This document shows positions 1 to 9,113 of a stretch of 64,000 nucleotides of DNA, piece after piece. The stretch spans positions 2,976,001-3,040,000 of the forward strand of contig CAVYKV010000001.1 in NCBI GenBank assembly GCA_963769255.1, written 5' to 3'. The DNA is from JAKACA01 sp963769255. GTDB taxonomy: Bacteria; Actinomycetota; Acidimicrobiia; Acidimicrobiales; Bog-793. Both the position numbers and the translations under genes were made by a program. Every line of letters starts with the position of its first letter. Position 1 is the first letter of the stretch. The notes beneath the pieces were generated by a model. It ran no database searches, had not been told where the DNA came from, and saw nothing but the letters and a program-made list of their open reading frames with translations.

Positions 1-353
1 CCATCAGGCGCCCGAGGATGTCGTAGCCGAGATCGTCGGTGCCGAGCGGATGGCCGGCACCCGGCCGCAGGTTGATTCCCGTGAGGTTCGTGTGGAATCT
101 GGTCCGTGTGGTAGACGAGCGGCCCCACGAAGCAGAAGAGGAGGACGAGGAGGACGAGGAGGCCGCCGAGGACGGCTGCCTTGTCGCTCCAGAAGCGGCG
201 CCCGGCATCGCGGGCGGTCGACCGGGCGACGGCGAGGCGGCCGGCCGCCTCCCCCTGCTCGACCCCGGCATCGGAGACGCCCGGCGGCGGCGTCTCGCCG
301 GGTGACGGCTGCAGGGGCGGTGCCGTGGAGGAGCCGGTTCGCCGGTCACTCAT
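1..353 (-). pseudogene. ABC transporter permease, DppC/OppC-like, partial and frameshifted
   Basis: Inner-membrane permease subunit of a peptide/nickel-type ABC importer; the 3' part lies outside the window. The start at 353 overlaps the end of the DppB-like gene by 8 bp. A proline-rich cytoplasmic N-terminus leads into one hydrophobic helix (GGLLVLLVLLF). After TDQI the frame breaks. In the next frame the text continues HTNLTGINL, then HPLGTDDLGYDILGRLM, which is the family's HPLGTDxxGxD signature. Deleting one of the two A bases at 96-97 restores a continuous protein. Both sides are intact, so sequence error is as likely as true inactivation. Confidence 0.75.
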
Positions 354-1287
354 AGCGGATGCGCGGATCGAGCACGGCGTAGGCGAGATCGGCGAGGAGG
401 CTGCCGACGACGGTGGCCGTGCCCACGAGGATGATGATGCCGAGCTCGAGCGGATAGTCGTCGGTGACGGCGGCGTTGTAGAACGACAGGCCCGTGCCCG
501 GGTAGTTGAAGACGTACTCGACAACCACCCCCCAGGTGAGCACGGCCGGGAGGGCGAGCCCGATGAGGGTGACGACGGCGCTCAGCGAGTTCCGCAACAC
601 GTGCTTGCGCAGAATGTGAAAGCGGGAGGCGCCTTTCGCCCGAGCCGTCCGGATGTAGTCGGTGGCGAGCGATTCGATGGCCCCGGAGCGCATGTAGCGG
701 CTGAAGAGGGCGGTGCTCACGAGCGTCATCGTGGCGATGGGGAGCACCAGGGCCTTGAGGTCGCCGATGCTGTTGCTCTGGGGGGCCTCCGCCGGGAAGA
801 TCGAATTGTTGACGGCGAGGAGCTGGATGAGGATGAGCGCCAGCCAGAAGGAGGGCATCGAGTAGAAGATGAAGGCGACTCCCGTGGCGGCGTGGTCGAA
901 GAACTTCCCTCGGCGGCTGGCCTGGGCGACACCGAGGGGAATGGCGATGACGAGGGCGACGACGAGGGCGATGCCGACGAGGAGGAAGTCGTTCGGCAGG
1001 TCGTGGCGGAGGATCGAGTTCACCGACTGGTTCAGCTTGTAGGAGTAGCCGAGGTTGCCGTGCAGGAGCAGCCAGAGGAATTTCCAGTACTGGTCGGGCA
1101 GCGACTGGTTCAGCCCGTACTGGCTCACGAAGGCGTTGATGCTGCCGGCGTTCGCCCTCGGGCCGAGCATCGAGCGCGCCAGCGTCGTGCCGCTGGCGAT
1201 GGCGTGCTGGAGCAGGAAGACGAGCACCGTCACTCCGAGCACGACGATGACGGCGTGCAGGAGCCGCCGGACGATGAAGTGCCACAT
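346..1287 (-). CDS. ABC transporter permease, DppB/OppB-like
   Basis: Inner-membrane permease of a peptide/nickel-family ABC importer, 313 residues, the usual size. It begins with a short cytoplasmic end and a first helix (MWHFIVRRLLHAVIVVLGVT), then a periplasmic loop. The core BPD_transp_1 region starts near residue 95 with several hydrophobic segments. The coupling-loop region near residues 215-230 contains YIRTARAKGAS, which matches the family's EAA-type motif that docks on the ATPase. No ATPase gene is visible beside it; it may lie beyond the left edge. It probably works with the DppC-like gene at 1-353 and the binding lipoprotein at 2374-4257. The transported substrate cannot be read from sequence. 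Confidence 0.9.
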   Translation of the reverse strand: MWHFIVRRLLHAVIVVLGVTVLVFLLQHAIASGTTLARSMLGPRANAGSINAFVSQYGLNQSLPDQYWKFLWLLLHGNLGYSYKLNQSVNSILRHDLPNDFLLVGIALVVALVIAIPLGVAQASRRGKFFDHAATGVAFIFYSMPSFWLALILIQLLAVNNSIFPAEAPQSNSIGDLKALVLPIATMTLVSTALFSRYMRSGAIESLATDYIRTARAKGASRFHILRKHVLRNSLSAVVTLIGLALPAVLTWGVVVEYVFNYPGTGLSFYNAAVTDDYPLELGIIILVGTATVVGSLLADLAYAVLDPRIRYE

Positions 1288-1402
1288 CAGGCACCACCGC
1301 TGCGCCGGTGGGCCGCCGGCCGCTCGCAGGGCGACCGCCCGGGCGTCTGTTCGTGCGGAGGGAGGCCCTGCGCCGGCGGCATCCCGACCCGGGACACGCC
1401 CG

Positions 1403-2296
1403 TCAGCTCAGCTCAAAGAAGCGACGCGCGTTCGAGTACAGCCACTTCTCCTTGACGGAGTCCTTGAGGGGCAGGTCGAGGTACTCCTGGATGACGTCCT
1501 CCATGCTCATCCCGAGCAGGGTCCAGGAGAGACCGACCATGATCTTGTCCTGCAGGAGCGTGTTCCCGTACTGGAAGAACATCTCCCAACCGGAGCCCTT
1601 CGTAGCGAAGTGGCGGGGGCGGTGGGCGGCCGTGTCGGCGTAGAGGTTGGGGTGCCGTCGCAGGAGCGCCACCATCTCGTTCACCCAGGGCCAACCGGCC
1701 AGGCCGGCGATCACCTTGAGCTCCGGGAAGTCCATGGCCACACGATCGAGCTCCCGCGGGTGCCCGAGCTCGTAGGGGCGGTCGTTCGCATAGGTCATGG
1801 CCGTGTAGATGCGAACGGGGATGCCGAGCTCGACGCACTTGGCGTAGAGCGGGTAATAGCGGGCGTCGCCGGCACGCACCTGGTCGTAGAGGGACGCCAC
1901 GCTGAGGCCCTTGAAGTTCTCCTCCTTCACGAGACGCTCGAGTTCGCGCACGGCTCGCATGCCGTCGTAGGCGCTCAAGTGGGCGAAGCCGATGATCCGG
2001 TCGGGATGGTTCGAGATGATCTCGCTCGTGATGGCGTTGGCGCCCGTCGACATGGCCGCCATCGTGACGTTGGCCTTGTCCATGTGGGCGACCATCTCGG
2101 CCGCCCGCTCGGCGATAGGGCGGGTGTCATCGGGCGCCGGGTCCGACCGCGACGAGAAGATCGTGGCGTAGTTGGGAAAGCCGTAGCCGGGCAGCGGCGG
2201 CAGCCGGTCCGGGCCAGCGGGGCCGTTCTCCTCCCGGTAGGGCGACGGGGTACGTCCCGGGAGGTACATCTCCATGTCAAAGACCTGCAACGACAT
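1403..2296 (-). CDS. amidohydrolase-2 family protein lacking metal ligands
   Basis: A TIM-barrel protein of the amidohydrolase-2 family (297 residues). The order of family blocks is clear, including ELGIPV, FPELKVI, HPNLYADT and a C-terminal NARRFFEL. However, the residues that bind the catalytic metal are replaced. The N-terminal DxHxH reads DMEMY. The second-strand His is Tyr (VRIYTAM). The HxG His is Leu (IAGLAGW). The GSDxP Asp block reads GLSWTLL. It is therefore unlikely to be a classical metal hydrolase and may have a binding, regulatory or metal-free lyase role. It sits between the permease and binding-protein genes of the same strand, so it may act on the imported compound. Confidence 0.8.
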   Translation of the reverse strand: MSLQVFDMEMYLPGRTPSPYREENGPAGPDRLPPLPGYGFPNYATIFSSRSDPAPDDTRPIAERAAEMVAHMDKANVTMAAMSTGANAITSEIISNHPDRIIGFAHLSAYDGMRAVRELERLVKEENFKGLSVASLYDQVRAGDARYYPLYAKCVELGIPVRIYTAMTYANDRPYELGHPRELDRVAMDFPELKVIAGLAGWPWVNEMVALLRRHPNLYADTAAHRPRHFATKGSGWEMFFQYGNTLLQDKIMVGLSWTLLGMSMEDVIQEYLDLPLKDSVKEKWLYSNARRFFELS

Positions 2297-2373
2297 CCTC
2301 CTGTCGGCTCGTGTCTCGGTTGGGCGGACAAGCCGGCGGGGCGGCCCTGTGGCAGGACCCGGCCCCTGCGGCG

Positions 2374-4257
2374 TTACTTCGTGAAATACCAGAGCTGCGG
2401 CGTCATGTTGCCCGCCACGGGGTTCTGGGGCAGCGTCCCCTGCAGGGTGTCCTTGATGATGGAGATCTGGTTGTAGATCATCGGGATCCAGAGGTTGGGG
2501 TTCTCCTGCTCCACGTACTTCTCATAGGTGTAGAGGGCGCTCGTCGCCTGGCTGCCGGGGACCGTACGCACCTTGGCGATGAGGCTGTCGAGGGGCGTGG
2601 AGTAGGGGGCGCTCCCCTCGTAGAGGGCGGCCCCCGTGCCGAAGGGGGCGCCGCCGTCCGGGTAGGGCCCGGGGGCGAAGTAGTAGCCGACCTCGTAGTC
2701 GATGAGCCCCCACTTGCACGGGCTCCCCGCCTTGCAGGGGGCGAGGATGGCCCCGATGCCATTGTTGGTAAGGCCGACGAGCGACATCTTGATCCCGGCC
2801 GCCGTCATGGAGGACTGGATGGCGGCCATCATGTCGTCGATCTCGGGGAAGCCGGTCGGCTGGATGGCCGTGATGGCGAGCGGCATGCCCTGGGTGATGC
2901 CGGCGCCGCACTTCGTCGGGTCCGTGCACGTGGTCGTGCCGTTCGGCACGACGTCCCAGCCGTGGCTGCGCAGCAGCGCCACGGCGTTCGTCGGGTTGTA
3001 GGCGTAGGTCGGGTTCAGCTCCGACGAGCTGGCAAAGCTCGTGACGGGCTTGTCGGGGACGGGGCCGTAGGTCGGGTAGGCGTAGCCGTTGTAGATGCTC
3101 TTCACGAGGAGGGGCTGGTCGATGAGCTCCTGCATGGCGATGCGCACGTACTGCTGCTTCATGAAGGGCGCCGACGTCGGGTTCGTGTAGTTGACGTAGA
3201 GGTAATTGACGCCCCAGATCGGCCACGGCGACACGTACATCCCGCTGTGCTGGAGGCGCGGAATCTCGGGAGTGTCGGTGGCCGAGACGTAGCCGTAGTC
3301 GACGCTGCCCGTGAGGAGGGCGTTGTTCTCGGCCGTGGAACTCGTGAAGGGCAGCTCGACGAGCTTCGAGATGCGCGCCTTCGGCCCGAAGTACGTGGTG
3401 TTGGGCACGAACGTGAACCTGCCCGTGGGCGTGTTCGAGAGCAGCCTCCAGGCACCGTCGACGACCTTCCAGAGCGGGCTCGAGGCGTAGGCCGAGGTGT
3501 TGAGGGACTGCTTGTTGAGGAGGTTGTAGACGGCGTGGGCGCCCGACGTGGTGAGGTCGTAGTTGCCGATCGGGCCCGACAGCGACGTGCGGTCCCAGGC
3601 GTGCTGCGGGATGGGCGTGATCTCGCTCAACGCCGTGTACGTGAACCACTGCGGGTTGTACGAGGACGTGAGGTGCAGGACGATCGTCTGGGCGTTGGGG
3701 TAGTCGGCGCTCGCCAGGTTGTCCGGGAAGGTGCCCGGGACATAGGGCCCGTAGTCGGCCTTGTTCGCCCTGAGGAGGTTGATCCAGAACTCGACGTCGC
3801 GGGAGGTGAGCGTCTGCCCGTCGGACCACTTGATGCCCGACTTCAGCGTGATCGTCACCGTCCGGTCGTTGTCGCTGTACACGGGCGGGTCGGCCAGGCT
3901 GAGCGACGGGTTGATGTTCAGCGTGTTGCCTTGGCCGAACCAGTAGAGCGGCGGATAGAGCAGGTTCTCGAGGAGAGCCGTGTTGTTGTTCGAGTAGAAC
4001 TCGAGCGAATACATGGGGAAGATGTAGACGGGGGCGGCGCCCGGCTCCTCGGCGAAGGTGACGGTGCCCCCCGAGATCGGGGTCCCCCCCTTGGGCGGGC
4101 CCGAGGTGGCGCTATTGCTGCTGCAGGCGGCCACGAGCAAGCCGAGAACGAGCGCAATGCCGGCGAGCCGGAACCCGGTCAGGTGGCTCCGTCTTCTTGC
4201 CCCCCACCGCGCGGAGCTCAGGCCTGACGACGGCGAGCCGTCACTTGCTCGGATCAT
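2374..4257 (-). CDS. ABC transporter substrate-binding lipoprotein (SBP family 5)
   Basis: Extracytoplasmic solute-binding protein of the peptide/oligomer uptake family, 627 residues. I chose the ATG at 4257 because an AAAGGA ribosome site lies 9 bases upstream. After a basic stretch comes a hydrophobic helix and a lipobox (LVAAC), so the mature protein should be lipid-anchored at Cys. The family-5 core then shows SGIKWSDGQTLTSRDVEFW, the typical block of this family. Length is larger than E. coli DppA/OppA (about 535-545) mainly from a long basic N-terminus and loops. It likely feeds the DppB/DppC-like permeases downstream on the same strand. Ligand is unknown. Confidence 0.9.
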   Translation of the reverse strand: MIRASDGSPSSGLSSARWGARRRSHLTGFRLAGIALVLGLLVAACSSNSATSGPPKGGTPISGGTVTFAEEPGAAPVYIFPMYSLEFYSNNNTALLENLLYPPLYWFGQGNTLNINPSLSLADPPVYSDNDRTVTITLKSGIKWSDGQTLTSRDVEFWINLLRANKADYGPYVPGTFPDNLASADYPNAQTIVLHLTSSYNPQWFTYTALSEITPIPQHAWDRTSLSGPIGNYDLTTSGAHAVYNLLNKQSLNTSAYASSPLWKVVDGAWRLLSNTPTGRFTFVPNTTYFGPKARISKLVELPFTSSTAENNALLTGSVDYGYVSATDTPEIPRLQHSGMYVSPWPIWGVNYLYVNYTNPTSAPFMKQQYVRIAMQELIDQPLLVKSIYNGYAYPTYGPVPDKPVTSFASSSELNPTYAYNPTNAVALLRSHGWDVVPNGTTTCTDPTKCGAGITQGMPLAITAIQPTGFPEIDDMMAAIQSSMTAAGIKMSLVGLTNNGIGAILAPCKAGSPCKWGLIDYEVGYYFAPGPYPDGGAPFGTGAALYEGSAPYSTPLDSLIAKVRTVPGSQATSALYTYEKYVEQENPNLWIPMIYNQISIIKDTLQGTLPQNPVAGNMTPQLWYFTK

Positions 4258-4440
4258 CCCCCATTGTCCTTTCCCCCTCAGGCGGAGGAGCAGGCACTGC
4301 AGACTGAGCGCGAGTGTCCACCCCGACGCACCACCTCGTTGCGCGGAACCCGCTGACCCCCTCGGACTTCGTCGGCCGGGGACCCCAACAGCTTCGCGTT
4401 GCCGTCCCGATCCTACCGTCCAGATGTCCTCCGGTGCCTG

Positions 4441-4460
4441 CGGTTGAAGCGACTCAACCG
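4441..4460. promoter_or_regulatory. perfect inverted repeat upstream of the binding lipoprotein
   Basis: CGGTTGA, a 6-base spacer AGCGAC, then TCAACCG: perfect 7-bp arms. It lies about 185 bp upstream of the lipoprotein start at 4257 and just past the 3' end of the response regulator at 4505. It could be an operator for the transporter unit or a hairpin ending the upstream transcript. No T-run follows on either strand, so a repressor or activator site is somewhat favoured. Confidence 0.4.
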
Positions 4461-4504
4461 TGGGCGGCCGCTTGGAAGTGGTCGGATCCCCTCCCCACAA
4501 GGAG

Positions 4505-5206
4505 TCATGGATCCCCTGGCTCCCCGCGCCTCGTGCCCCGGGGCACGACGAGACCGGACTCGTAGGCCATCACGACCGCCTGCGTCCGGTCCCGCAGGCC
4601 GAGCTTGGCGAGCATGCGGCTCACGTGCGTCTTCACGGTCTCCTCGCTCACGACGAGACGAACGGCGATCTCGGGGTTCGACAGACCTTCCGCCAGGAGC
4701 CGCAGCACCTCGGTCTCACGTGGGGTGAGGGCGGCGAGGGCCACTGCTCGGACCTCGGGACGGTGCATCTCGGCGAACTGGCTGATGAGCCGTCGCGTGA
4801 TGGAAGGCGCCAGCAGCGCCTCCCCTTGGGCGACGACTCGCACGGCGTCGAAGAGGCGTTCGGCTGTGACGTCCTTCAGCAAGAAGCCACTCGCCCCGGC
4901 CCGCAGGGCGTCATAGACGTACTCGTCGAGGTCGAAGGTCGTGAGGATGAGGATGCGGGGACCGCCGCCGTGCTCGCCGAGCCGCCGCGTCGCCTCGATG
5001 CCGTCCATCCCCGGCATGCGGATGTCCATGAGGACGACGTCGGGCCGTACCCGCTCGCACACCGCCAGCGCCTCGTCGCCGTCCGCCGCCGTCCCCACGA
5101 CGTCGAAGTCCGGCTGCGTCTCGAGGAGGGCGGCGAATCCGGACCTGACCACCTCCTGGTCGTCGGCGACGACGACGCTGATGTTCGGAGGCACGGCCAC
5201 CGTCAC
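4505..5206 (-). CDS. NarL/LuxR-type response regulator
   Basis: Cytoplasmic DNA-binding response regulator, 233 residues. The receiver domain (about 9-125) has the acidic pocket DDQ, the phospho-acceptor Asp in VVLMDIRMPGMDG, a conserved Thr/Ser switch (ILTTFD) and Lys in LLKD. The C-terminal LuxR helix-turn-helix (about 155-215) shows LTPRETEVLRLLAEGLSN and VKTHVSRMLAKLGLRDR. The gene follows the histidine kinase with a 4-bp ATGA overlap, so they are translationally coupled. It is expected to control the divergent ABC exporter at 6571-9883. That target is inferred from position only. Confidence 0.95.
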   Translation of the reverse strand: MTVAVPPNISVVVADDQEVVRSGFAALLETQPDFDVVGTAADGDEALAVCERVRPDVVLMDIRMPGMDGIEATRRLGEHGGGPRILILTTFDLDEYVYDALRAGASGFLLKDVTAERLFDAVRVVAQGEALLAPSITRRLISQFAEMHRPEVRAVALAALTPRETEVLRLLAEGLSNPEIAVRLVVSEETVKTHVSRMLAKLGLRDRTQAVVMAYESGLVVPRGTRRGEPGDP

Positions 5207-6414
5207 GACTCCTCCGCCGTGGCTGGCAGGGCGACGTCCACGACGAAACCGCCCCCTGGAGCCGGCCCGATCCGCATCTCCCCCCCGACGGCGACGGCGC
5301 GCTCGCGCATGCCCGTGAGTCCGTGTCCTCCGGACGCGCCCTGTATCGGCGGCCCCGGCCCGTTGTCGCGGATTCGTAGCCGTACCGCGCCGGAGGAGAA
5401 CTGCAGCTCGACGTCGACGGCAGCGCCGGGAGCGTGGCGGCGGGCATTCGTGAGGGCCTCCTGGACGATGCGGTAGGCGGCCAGCTGGACGACGGGGTCG
5501 AGCCTCACGGCGGGGCCGCTCACGATGAGCCGGGCACCCGCGCCCGAGGCGCCCCGTGTGGCGTCGAGCAGCTCGTTCAGCTGTTGTAGCCCGGGCTGGG
5601 GACGCCGGTCCGCCACGTCGGCGGCGGCGTCCTCCCGAAGCACGCCCAAGAGACCCCGCATTTCCGTGAGCGCCAGGCGGGCCGTGTCGCCGATGGCCGA
5701 GAGGCGTTCGGCCCCCGCCGGCGGCATGCCCGGGGTCGTCAGCCGAGCGGTCTCCGCCTGCACGGCGATCATCGAGACATGGTGCGCCACGACGTCGTGG
5801 AGCTCACGGGCGATGCGTGCGCGTTCGCCGCGCGCCGTGTGCTCGATGAGCGTGCCGGCGATGGCCTCGCTCGCCGACCGGTGGAGGGTCGCTTCGCATC
5901 GGGCCTCCAGGACGACGCCCGCCCCGGCGGCGACGGGGACGAGGACGGCGAGCAGCACGGTCAAGAAGGCGGCGAGCGACGCCGTCGGGCGCTGCCCGGC
6001 GAGCGCCGCCACGACGAAGGGTACGGCGAGGACGCCGGCCCAGAGATGGGTCGAGCCGCCGGCTGAGCTGTCGCGCCCGAACCGGTAGCCGACGAGGAGC
6101 TCAGCGACCGCCCCGGCCACCGTCAGGGTGCTGAACAAGCTGAGGGCGAGCACGTTGGCGGCCGTCACGGCCACCCCGGCAGACGCCCTGCCGGGGAGAG
6201 CGAGCGGAAGGGTCGCGGAGAGCGAGAGGACGACGACCGCGAGGACGAAGGGCGGCTGGCGGTGCTCCCCCGCCAACGCCGCCGTCGACTCCACCACGGC
6301 GACGACGGCGAGAACGGCCGTGACGGCGAACAGCCTGCGCTCGTCGGTGACGCTGCGGCGAGCGGACTCGAGCCTGTAGGGCCAACGGCCGGCGTCTCGG
6401 ACCACGACCGTCAT
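5203..6414 (-). CDS. sensor histidine kinase, HisKA_3 family
   Basis: Membrane histidine kinase, 403 residues. The first ~170 residues contain five or six hydrophobic segments with little extracytoplasmic loop, so it may sense the membrane itself. The HisKA_3 dimerisation helix carries the phospho-acceptor His in RIARELHDVVAHHVSM. The ATP-binding domain has the N-box (QEALTNARRH), G1 (IRDNGPGPP) and a glycine-rich block (GGHGLTGMRERA). It is the partner of the response regulator that overlaps its stop codon. The ABC exporter is divergent and 156 bp away, a layout typical of cell-envelope stress systems in actinobacteria. Confidence 0.95.
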   Translation of the reverse strand: MTVVVRDAGRWPYRLESARRSVTDERRLFAVTAVLAVVAVVESTAALAGEHRQPPFVLAVVVLSLSATLPLALPGRASAGVAVTAANVLALSLFSTLTVAGAVAELLVGYRFGRDSSAGGSTHLWAGVLAVPFVVAALAGQRPTASLAAFLTVLLAVLVPVAAGAGVVLEARCEATLHRSASEAIAGTLIEHTARGERARIARELHDVVAHHVSMIAVQAETARLTTPGMPPAGAERLSAIGDTARLALTEMRGLLGVLREDAAADVADRRPQPGLQQLNELLDATRGASGAGARLIVSGPAVRLDPVVQLAAYRIVQEALTNARRHAPGAAVDVELQFSSGAVRLRIRDNGPGPPIQGASGGHGLTGMRERAVAVGGEMRIGPAPGGGFVVDVALPATAEES

Positions 6415-6570
6415 TGTCGCCGCTGGTCGCCACCAAGGCGTCCCCGCCTGTGGTGATCACCTCCTCCCCCTCACGAGGGACACCGAGGCGCTTCCTCCCT
6501 GCTCGGGGGGAGGCCGAAGATGGCTTGCAGCCGTGATGACCTGGGAGGACTTGATCCGTACGGTGGTCGT

Positions 6571-7500
6571 ATGGGCGAAGCGATCGAGGTCGACGGTGTC
6601 AGCAAGCGGTTCGGCCAGGCGGTGGCCCTCGACGGCCTGACCTTCGACGTCTCGTCCGGGAGCGTCACCGGCTTCGTCGGCCCGAACGGTGCCGGCAAGT
6701 CGACGACCATGCGGGTCATCCTCGGGCTCGATTCCGCCGACGAGGGCAAGGCGCTCGTGAACGGGAAGCCCTACGTCAGCCTCCGCAACCCGCTCAGTCA
6801 TGTGGGATCGCTCCTCGACGCCGGCGCCCTGCAACCGAGCAGGACCGGACGGAACCACCTGCTCTGGTTGGCCCACTCCCAGGGTCTGACGGCCCGGCGC
6901 GTGGACGAGGTCGTGGAGCAGGCAGGACTCGGCTCGGCCATCCGGCGAAAGGCGGGCGGCTACTCCCTCGGCATGCGACAGCGGCTCGGCATCGCCGCAG
7001 CTCTCCTGGGCGATCCCGCTGTCCTCATGCTCGACGAGCCCTTCAACGGCCTCGACCCCGAGGGCATCGTCTGGATGCGGGGGTTTCTTCGTTCCCTTGC
7101 CGCCGAGGGGCGGGCGGTCCTCGTCTCGAGCCATCTCATGAGCGAGCTACAGGACACCGCCACCCACCTCGTCGTCATCGGTCGCGGCCGGCTCGTGGCG
7201 GACACGAGCGTGGGCGAGCTCATCGCCGCTGCTTCCGACGGGCGGGTCACGGTGCGAACGGAGGCCCGTTCCGACGCCCTGGGAGTCCTGACGGCCGCCG
7301 GGGGCACGGTCGCCATCGACAGCGCCGACACCCTCACGATCTCCGGCCTCGCCTCCGAGCGCATCGTGTCGATCCTCGGGGCGGCGTCCATCCCGTTCTC
7401 CGAGATCGCCGCCCATCGTGCCAACCTCGAGGAAGCCTACATGGAGCTCACCCGCAACGCCGTCGAGTTCCGGGCGGCGGCGACGGGCGGCGAGCGATGA
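6571..7500 (+). CDS. ABC transporter ATP-binding protein (ABC-2 exporter)
   Basis: Cytoplasmic ATPase of an ABC-2 exporter, 309 residues. The Walker A is GPNGAGKST, the signature is YSLGMRQR, and Walker B is VLMLDEPFNGLDPEG followed by a switch His (VSSHLMSEL). The C-terminal ~90 residues are the extension usual for this subfamily. I place the start at ATG 6571 (MGEAIEVDGV), because the frame before it has no family similarity. The ribosome site there is weak (GGTGG). It overlaps the first permease gene by 4 bp. It probably belongs to the regulon of the divergent two-component system. Confidence 0.95.
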   Translation: MGEAIEVDGVSKRFGQAVALDGLTFDVSSGSVTGFVGPNGAGKSTTMRVILGLDSADEGKALVNGKPYVSLRNPLSHVGSLLDAGALQPSRTGRNHLLWLAHSQGLTARRVDEVVEQAGLGSAIRRKAGGYSLGMRQRLGIAAALLGDPAVLMLDEPFNGLDPEGIVWMRGFLRSLAAEGRAVLVSSHLMSELQDTATHLVVIGRGRLVADTSVGELIAAASDGRVTVRTEARSDALGVLTAAGGTVAIDSADTLTISGLASERIVSILGAASIPFSEIAAHRANLEEAYMELTRNAVEFRAAATGGER

Positions 7501-9113
7501 AGGCCGTAGGGGACCGCACCGCAGGGGACGCCACCGCAGGGGCCGACAGGTTCCGCCGGGTCCTTCGGGCAGAGTGGACGAAGTTCCGGACCGTACGTGG
7601 CTGGGTCATCGCCGTGTTCCTGGCGGCCGTCGTCATGGTGCTGCTCTCCGTCGCCGGGGCAAGCGGCAGCAAATTCGAGATCTGCACCAACAACCACTGC
7701 GTCGTCGGGGCATCGCGGTACGCCGTTGGGCCGGGCGGCGAGCCCGTGGTTGACCTCTATTACCTCGTTCACCGCACCCTCGACGGCAACGGCAGCCTCA
7801 CGGTGCGCCTGACATCGCTCACCGGGGAGACGCTCACTGCTGGCAATGGGACGGGTGTCAATGTCGGCGCCGGGGGCACCACCTCCTCCGGCTTCCCGCC
7901 CGGCACGCCGGGCGTGCAGAAGTGGTCGAAGGCTGGTCTCATCGTCGAGGCGAGCACGGCCCAGGGCGCCGCCTACGCCGCCGTCATGGTGACCGGGGGC
8001 CACGGTGTACGCCTGCAGTACGACTACACGGGCGATATCGCGGGGACCTCTGCGACGGTCTCAGCCGCCTCGCCCCGATGGCTCCGCCTCACGCGGACGG
8101 GCAGGACCCTCACCGGCTACGAGTCGCCGGACGGGCGCCACTGGACCGAGGTCGGGGCGGTGCAGCTGTCCCTGCCGGAAACGGTGAAGGCCGGGCTGTT
8201 CGTCACCTCCCCGCAGTACACCACCAACACCCAGCACGTGGGAGGCGAAAACGGCTCCACCTACGCGACCCTCGCCACCGCCACCTTCGACCACTTGGGC
8301 ACATCCGGCCCGTTTGCTCCGGGTGACTGGACCGGGACCGATGTCCAAGCCCCGCCAGGGCCGTTCTCCAGCCCCTATCCGGCGGCCGGCGGCGGGCTCC
8401 GGCGCCACGGCAGCCAATTCGTGGTCATCGGCTCGGGTGACATCGCCCCGGCCACCGGCCTCATCGACGTCACCGAGACGAGCCTTGTGGGTTCCTTCCT
8501 CGGCCTCATCGTGCTGATCGTGCTCGCCGCCCTCTTCATCACCTCTGAGTACCGGCGAGGGCTCATCCTCACGACGCTGACGGCGAGCCCCCGGCGCGGG
8601 CGCGTGCTGGCGGCGAAGTCGGTCGTGATCGGCGGGGTGACCTTCGTCGCCGGCCTTGTCGCGGGCCTCGTCACGACGCCGCTCTTCAACCACTTCTGGA
8701 GCGAGAACGGCAACGTGCTCTACAACGTGTCGCCGCTCACGCATGTCCGGGTCATCGTGGGCACGGCCGCCATGCTGGCGGTCATCTCCGTGCTCGTCCT
8801 CGCCGTCGCCACGATCCTCCGTCGGGGTGCGGGCGCCGTGGCCGGCGGGATCGTCTTCGTCGTGTTCCCGTTCATCCTCTCGAGGGCCTCCGTGCTCCCC
8901 GTCGCCGTGGCGGACTGGATGCTCCGGCTCACGCCGGCGGCCGCCTTTGCCATCCAGCAGTCGCTCCCGCGCTACAGCCAGGTCACCGGCTACTACACGC
9001 CCGGGCAGGGGTACTTCCCGTTGTCGCCCTGGGAGGGTTTCGCTGTGCTGTGCGCCTACACCGCAGTGGCCGTCGCCATCGCCACCCACCTGCTGCGGGT
9101 GCGGGACGCATGA
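7497..9113 (+). CDS. ABC-2 permease with large extracytoplasmic insert
   Basis: Membrane subunit of the exporter, 538 residues, about twice the usual size. It begins with the typical RVLRAEWTKFRTVRGW block and one helix (about 35-55). Then comes a ~270-residue soluble segment (about 60-335) before the remaining five or so helices, which start at SLVGSFLGLIVLIVLAALF and SEYRRG. The insert contains WLRLTRTGRTLTGYESPDG and a repeated GLFVTSPQ pattern. That resembles the beta-sandwich (DUF1349/LamG-like) fold used by concanavalin-like carbohydrate-binding proteins. The fold assignment is by motif only. It overlaps both neighbours by 4 bp, so ATPase and two permeases form one unit. Confidence 0.85.
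   Translation: MKAVGDRTAGDATAGADRFRRVLRAEWTKFRTVRGWVIAVFLAAVVMVLLSVAGASGSKFEICTNNHCVVGASRYAVGPGGEPVVDLYYLVHRTLDGNGSLTVRLTSLTGETLTAGNGTGVNVGAGGTTSSGFPPGTPGVQKWSKAGLIVEASTAQGAAYAAVMVTGGHGVRLQYDYTGDIAGTSATVSAASPRWLRLTRTGRTLTGYESPDGRHWTEVGAVQLSLPETVKAGLFVTSPQYTTNTQHVGGENGSTYATLATATFDHLGTSGPFAPGDWTGTDVQAPPGPFSSPYPAAGGGLRRHGSQFVVIGSGDIAPATGLIDVTETSLVGSFLGLIVLIVLAALFITSEYRRGLILTTLTASPRRGRVLAAKSVVIGGVTFVAGLVAGLVTTPLFNHFWSENGNVLYNVSPLTHVRVIVGTAAMLAVISVLVLAVATILRRGAGAVAGGIVFVVFPFILSRASVLPVAVADWMLRLTPAAAFAIQQSLPRYSQVTGYYTPGQGYFPLSPWEGFAVLCAYTAVAVAIATHLLRVRDA

Noticed and set aside
2311..4227. 638-codon plus-strand open frame
   Set aside because: Antisense shadow of the substrate-binding lipoprotein; no motifs and biased composition.
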